From Amorphochlora amoebiformis (taxonomy: Eukaryota; Cercozoa; Chlorarachniophyceae), in NCBI GenBank assembly GCA_054601695.1, contig BAAHQB010000229.1, forward strand, positions 62,001 through 126,000: DNA of 64,000 bases. The letters run 5' to 3'. The position numbers were made by a program, and so were the translations under genes. Below the pieces are notes generated by a model. It was not told the origin of the DNA and searched no databases. It worked only from the letters and a program-made list of their open reading frames with translations. Shown in pieces: positions 1 through 64,000 of this stretch. Position 1 is the first letter of the stretch. Each line of letters opens with the position of its first letter.

Positions 1-108
1 ATGTATATATATATATATATATGCGTGTGCGTGTAAATATGTGTATGTATATGTAGATATATGTATATGGGTGTATTTATATGTGTATATATCTAATGTG
101 TACATGTG

Positions 109-155
<47 letters not shown>

Positions 156-490
156 TATACATATATATATATATGTTATTCATAATATATATATATATAT
201 ATATATGTGTTTGTGTGTGTAGAATTTGTGTATATATATGTGTATTTCATATAGTTGTATGTATGTGTATATGTATGTGCATATATGTGTATATATATGC
301 ATATATGTATAAATGTGTGTATAGATGCATGTGTATATATTTTTGTATATGTAATATGTGTATATGTGTATGTATATAAACAGATATATGATTATATGTA
401 TATACGTATATATATATATATATAAATATATATATTTAAATATATATATATATGTATATATATTTGAATATATAATATATATATATATAT
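1..490. repeat. (TA)n / (TG)n-rich microsatellite at left edge
   Basis: Degenerate alternating purine-pyrimidine DNA (TATA, TATG, TGTG). No exon is visible. The first exons of gene 1 must be hidden here or lie outside the window. Confidence 0.9.
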
Positions 491-502
491 ATATATGCTT
501 AG

Positions 503-14479
<13,977 letters not shown>

Positions 14480-14998
14480 CTCTGCAGCTCATTCATCACT
14501 CGGATCTGGGTCACCATCTAGACTATTGCCAGTTAGTAGATGTTGAAGTCACTCAAAAGTCTAGAAAGTAAATCATATCATGTACGATAATATGAATTAA
14601 ATTAGCTATGTCTAGTATCTAGTATGTATAGCTAGTTGTCTAGAGTCTAGACTAGTTCTAGTAGTTGTGTGGCATAGATAATACTGATATCTCACTACTA
14701 CTAGTAATCCTTAAAGATATGTTTTAACTTCTCACTGAATAAGGCTCATGATACAGATCTACTGGATGGAAAGCTTTAGCTAGACCGTGAATCATTACTA
14801 GAGAGTAGCTCTCGAGTAATCAAAATGAATCCAGTCAACGTACTTAATTTAATTAAATTGTCAGGCATCACAAGCACTAGAAGCATATGGTCTAGATGGT
14901 TGGCCCGAGTGGCTCCGAGATATATCTAGTATCTCTAGTATCTGTCCTACGATATTACAACCTGAGTTTTGCAGTATATTCAGATCTAGGCTACTAGG
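14480..14998. other. convergent intergenic gap, CTAG-rich
   Basis: Between the stops of genes 1 and 2. The sequence is non-TA and rich in CTAG and its extensions (tctagt, actag, tctagagtctagac), without an exact repeat unit. No ORF or RNA gene recognised. Confidence 0.8.
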
Positions 14999-19849
<4,851 letters not shown>

Positions 19850-20072
19850 TATTTGATGCCAGATTTGCCCCGCTCTCGGCTAAGCAGCCATGTGAGATGT
19901 GTAGGAATCACTGGAGAAATCCCGGGGGTTCTGATAGATCCCCGCTAATAACATGACGGTACCCTAGAGGACATATATCCGCATTTTCTCGGGTGAAATT
20001 AGCAGGAATGAAACGTTATGAGAAATATTGCTCGGAAGGCGCGTGCCTGCCGGATATCTGACAACAGTCGCA
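19850..20072. promoter_or_regulatory. short divergent intergenic region (shared promoter, genes 2 and 3)
   Basis: Only 223 bp separate the ATG of the minus-strand DUF1336 gene from the ATG of villin. The stretch is free of microsatellite and telomere-type repeat, unlike almost every other non-coding interval here. It probably contains both promoters and both 5' UTRs. No TATA box or other element was identified with confidence. Confidence 0.6.
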
Positions 20073-32383
<12,311 letters not shown>

Positions 32384-33340
32384 ACAAGCAAGTAGAGCTT
32401 TCGACAGTGGAAATAAACATCTCCAGCCACCTCTAGAGTATTAATATTAGATTGTTTCCGCCCGACTGTTCAATTTTTGCTAATAGATTATGTTTTCTCT
32501 AGCTCATACATATACTAGTCATATACCCTTAATATCCTGGTGCGCGAGAGACTAGAGAGACGTACTTAATCTAGTTAATCTAGTTAATCTCTAGTAGATC
32601 TACTAGATATCTAGAGTAGACAATAACACAATCTAGACAACAAATATTACTTGATTTGGCCTATTCTAGTATTATACGTACTAATACTGTAGGCTCAGCT
32701 TCCAGAGCTTGTCTTAACTCTAGTAACTACTAGAACTACTAGAACTAGCTTAAGTCACTAGACTAGCTATAGTACTAGTAGTACTAGACTATTAGTAGTA
32801 GAGTCAGTATCTAGAGTCTAGAGTCTCTAGAGTCTAGCTAGTCTAGTGCCTTAAATCTACTAGATCTAGTAAAGGTCCTATAACCGTGATAATGACTAGA
32901 ATGATTGAAAGAAACATTTAACACATCAATTGATTTTAACAAGGTCTTTAGAAAGTTAGAAATTAAACGTTCGAAAAGAAATTAGAAAATCAAAAATTAG
33001 TAACTAACTCTAGTAACTAGATCCGTGATCTAGTAGTTACTAGATCTAGAGTCTTGAGAGTTGTAATACACTAGATACAATAGATCTATAGCTATAGCTA
33101 GGAGATACACTCTACGTGCACGATAGGCTAGAATTATCTTCCTGATGGCGGTGTCTGCGGAAGACTTATAGTTCGATAATAGTCGTGATCTTGATATTCG
33201 ATTTCTGTACGTATGTACACACCGTATACTGGTTGTTCAACTGGTGCAGTGCTACACGTAAAAGTAAATCCAAATATGGTGAGCGCCGACATGTATGCAT
33301 AAATAGTATATATGTATGTAAATATGTGCATGCACAACTA

Positions 33341-33416
<76 letters not shown>

Positions 33417-34129
33417 CACCTACACTCTAGCTACTAGACCTACTAAGTGTTACCTACTGACCTACTCTAGCTACTCTGGCGTGATCATACGTACGTACGT
33501 GTCCAACGTACATTCTAGACATTACATACATGCGCAGGTGTGTGCATAGGTACGTACGTATCATGAGACACTTACGCATCATACGTATGCGCATCCGCGG
33601 CATATATCTAGTGTATACGTACGTACTAGACGTACTGTGGTGCGGTATACGCACCATACCTGGCCACTATAGTCTAGATATAGCCACTAGTAGTGTCCAG
33701 TTTGCATTAACATATGACTAGATTCTAGAGATTCTGATCTAGTCTCTACGTCTCGTCTAGTGTATCTACTGGATCTACTAGTTAGCCTTGTGTATATCTG
33801 AAGTTCCTCTAGAGACTAGGCACTAGTCTAGTAGTGTCTAAGAGTGTATACGTACAAACTCTAGAAACTAGACAAATATACCAATCTATTACATAATTTG
33901 TATTCATCCTTCTGACGAATTTCTAGAATTTACTAGATCTAGTAGATATACACATATACACTAGATATACTCGATATCTAGGACATAGCTAAACATATAC
34001 TAGACATAGGTCTAGATAGGTAGCACGACAAAAATCAGATGTTACTTTAAATTTGATAATATGCAGTTTTTTTTGGGTCTCAGGGCCAGCAGGGGTCCCA
34101 GCAAGACACATTGTGGTAGTTTAGTAGTA
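32384..34129. other. convergent intergenic gap, CTAG-rich low complexity
   Basis: From about 32490 to 34020 the sequence between villin and gene 4 is dominated by CTAG words (tctagtaactag, agtctagagtctctag). There is a pure (TA)n tract at 33345-33408 and an ACGTAC-rich patch at 33485-33640. No gene was recognised. Minus-strand ORFs around 33134-33337 and 33454-33657 have no supporting features. Confidence 0.8.
32412..32417 (+). terminator. AATAAA polyadenylation signal of the villin gene
   Basis: A perfect AATAAA hexamer lies 29 nt after the villin stop codon, in non-repetitive DNA. This is the usual place for a short 3' UTR poly(A) signal. None of the other genes has an obvious AATAAA this close to its stop. 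Confidence 0.6.

Positions 34130-64000
<29,871 letters not shown>

Noticed and set aside
33134-33657. Minus-strand ORFs between genes 3 and 4
   Set aside because: No start, splice or family signals. The composition is CTAG/ACGTAC low complexity.

Overview
This is nuclear DNA of an intron-rich eukaryote. The features that show it are spliced genes with GT-AG introns, (TTAGGG)n/(CCCTAA)n telomere-type repeats, and families such as villin, NFKBIL1-like, EDR2/DUF1336, VIT-vWA and nitronate monooxygenase. The combination suggests a protist or alga, but I cannot name the lineage. Almost all non-coding DNA is microsatellite, mostly (TA)n. Nearly all long ORFs in the window (Tyr-Ile, Leu-Gly, Pro-Asn, Ser-Leu or Arg-Glu repeats) are translated simple repeats and not genes. 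The real genes were assembled by hand from short exons (about 17 to 402 nt), checked by splice sites, reading phase and family similarity.

Layout: (1) 503-14479, plus strand, an NFKBIL1-like protein (ankyrin repeats, coiled coil, HPD-containing C-terminal domain) whose 5' end lies left of the first visible exon. (2) 14999-19849, minus strand, a membrane-anchored DUF1336/EDR2-C protein of 13 exons, convergent with gene 1. (3) 20073-32383, plus strand, a villin of 33 exons (six gelsolin repeats plus headpiece), divergent from gene 2 across only 223 bp. (4) 34130-54413, minus strand, a VIT + vWA protein of 32 exons with a Lys/Glu-rich linker and a cysteine-rich tail, convergent with gene 3. (5) 55543 to the right edge, plus strand, a nitronate monooxygenase-like flavoenzyme of at least 11 exons, divergent from gene 4 and cut by the window end. 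The five products share no obvious pathway.

The most unusual content is in the introns. (a) Almost every gene carries decayed or intact extra copies of exon edges ('exon echoes'), one to five per intron, separated by (TA)n. They repeat either the acceptor-side or the donor-side part of the neighbouring functional exon. (b) Telomere-type repeats act as intron sequence in gene 1 and once in gene 5. One 568-bp intron is entirely CCCTAA-type repeat, and several splice sites lie inside such repeats. (c) The two convergent intergenic gaps are CTAG-rich low-complexity DNA, whereas the divergent gaps are not. (d) Several introns hold well-ordered minisatellites (44 bp x13, 22 bp x13, 15 bp) and kilobase-scale CT/GA tracts.

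Exon coordinates come from manual reading, so a few may be off by some bases. All functional statements are by family resemblance. No searches were run.
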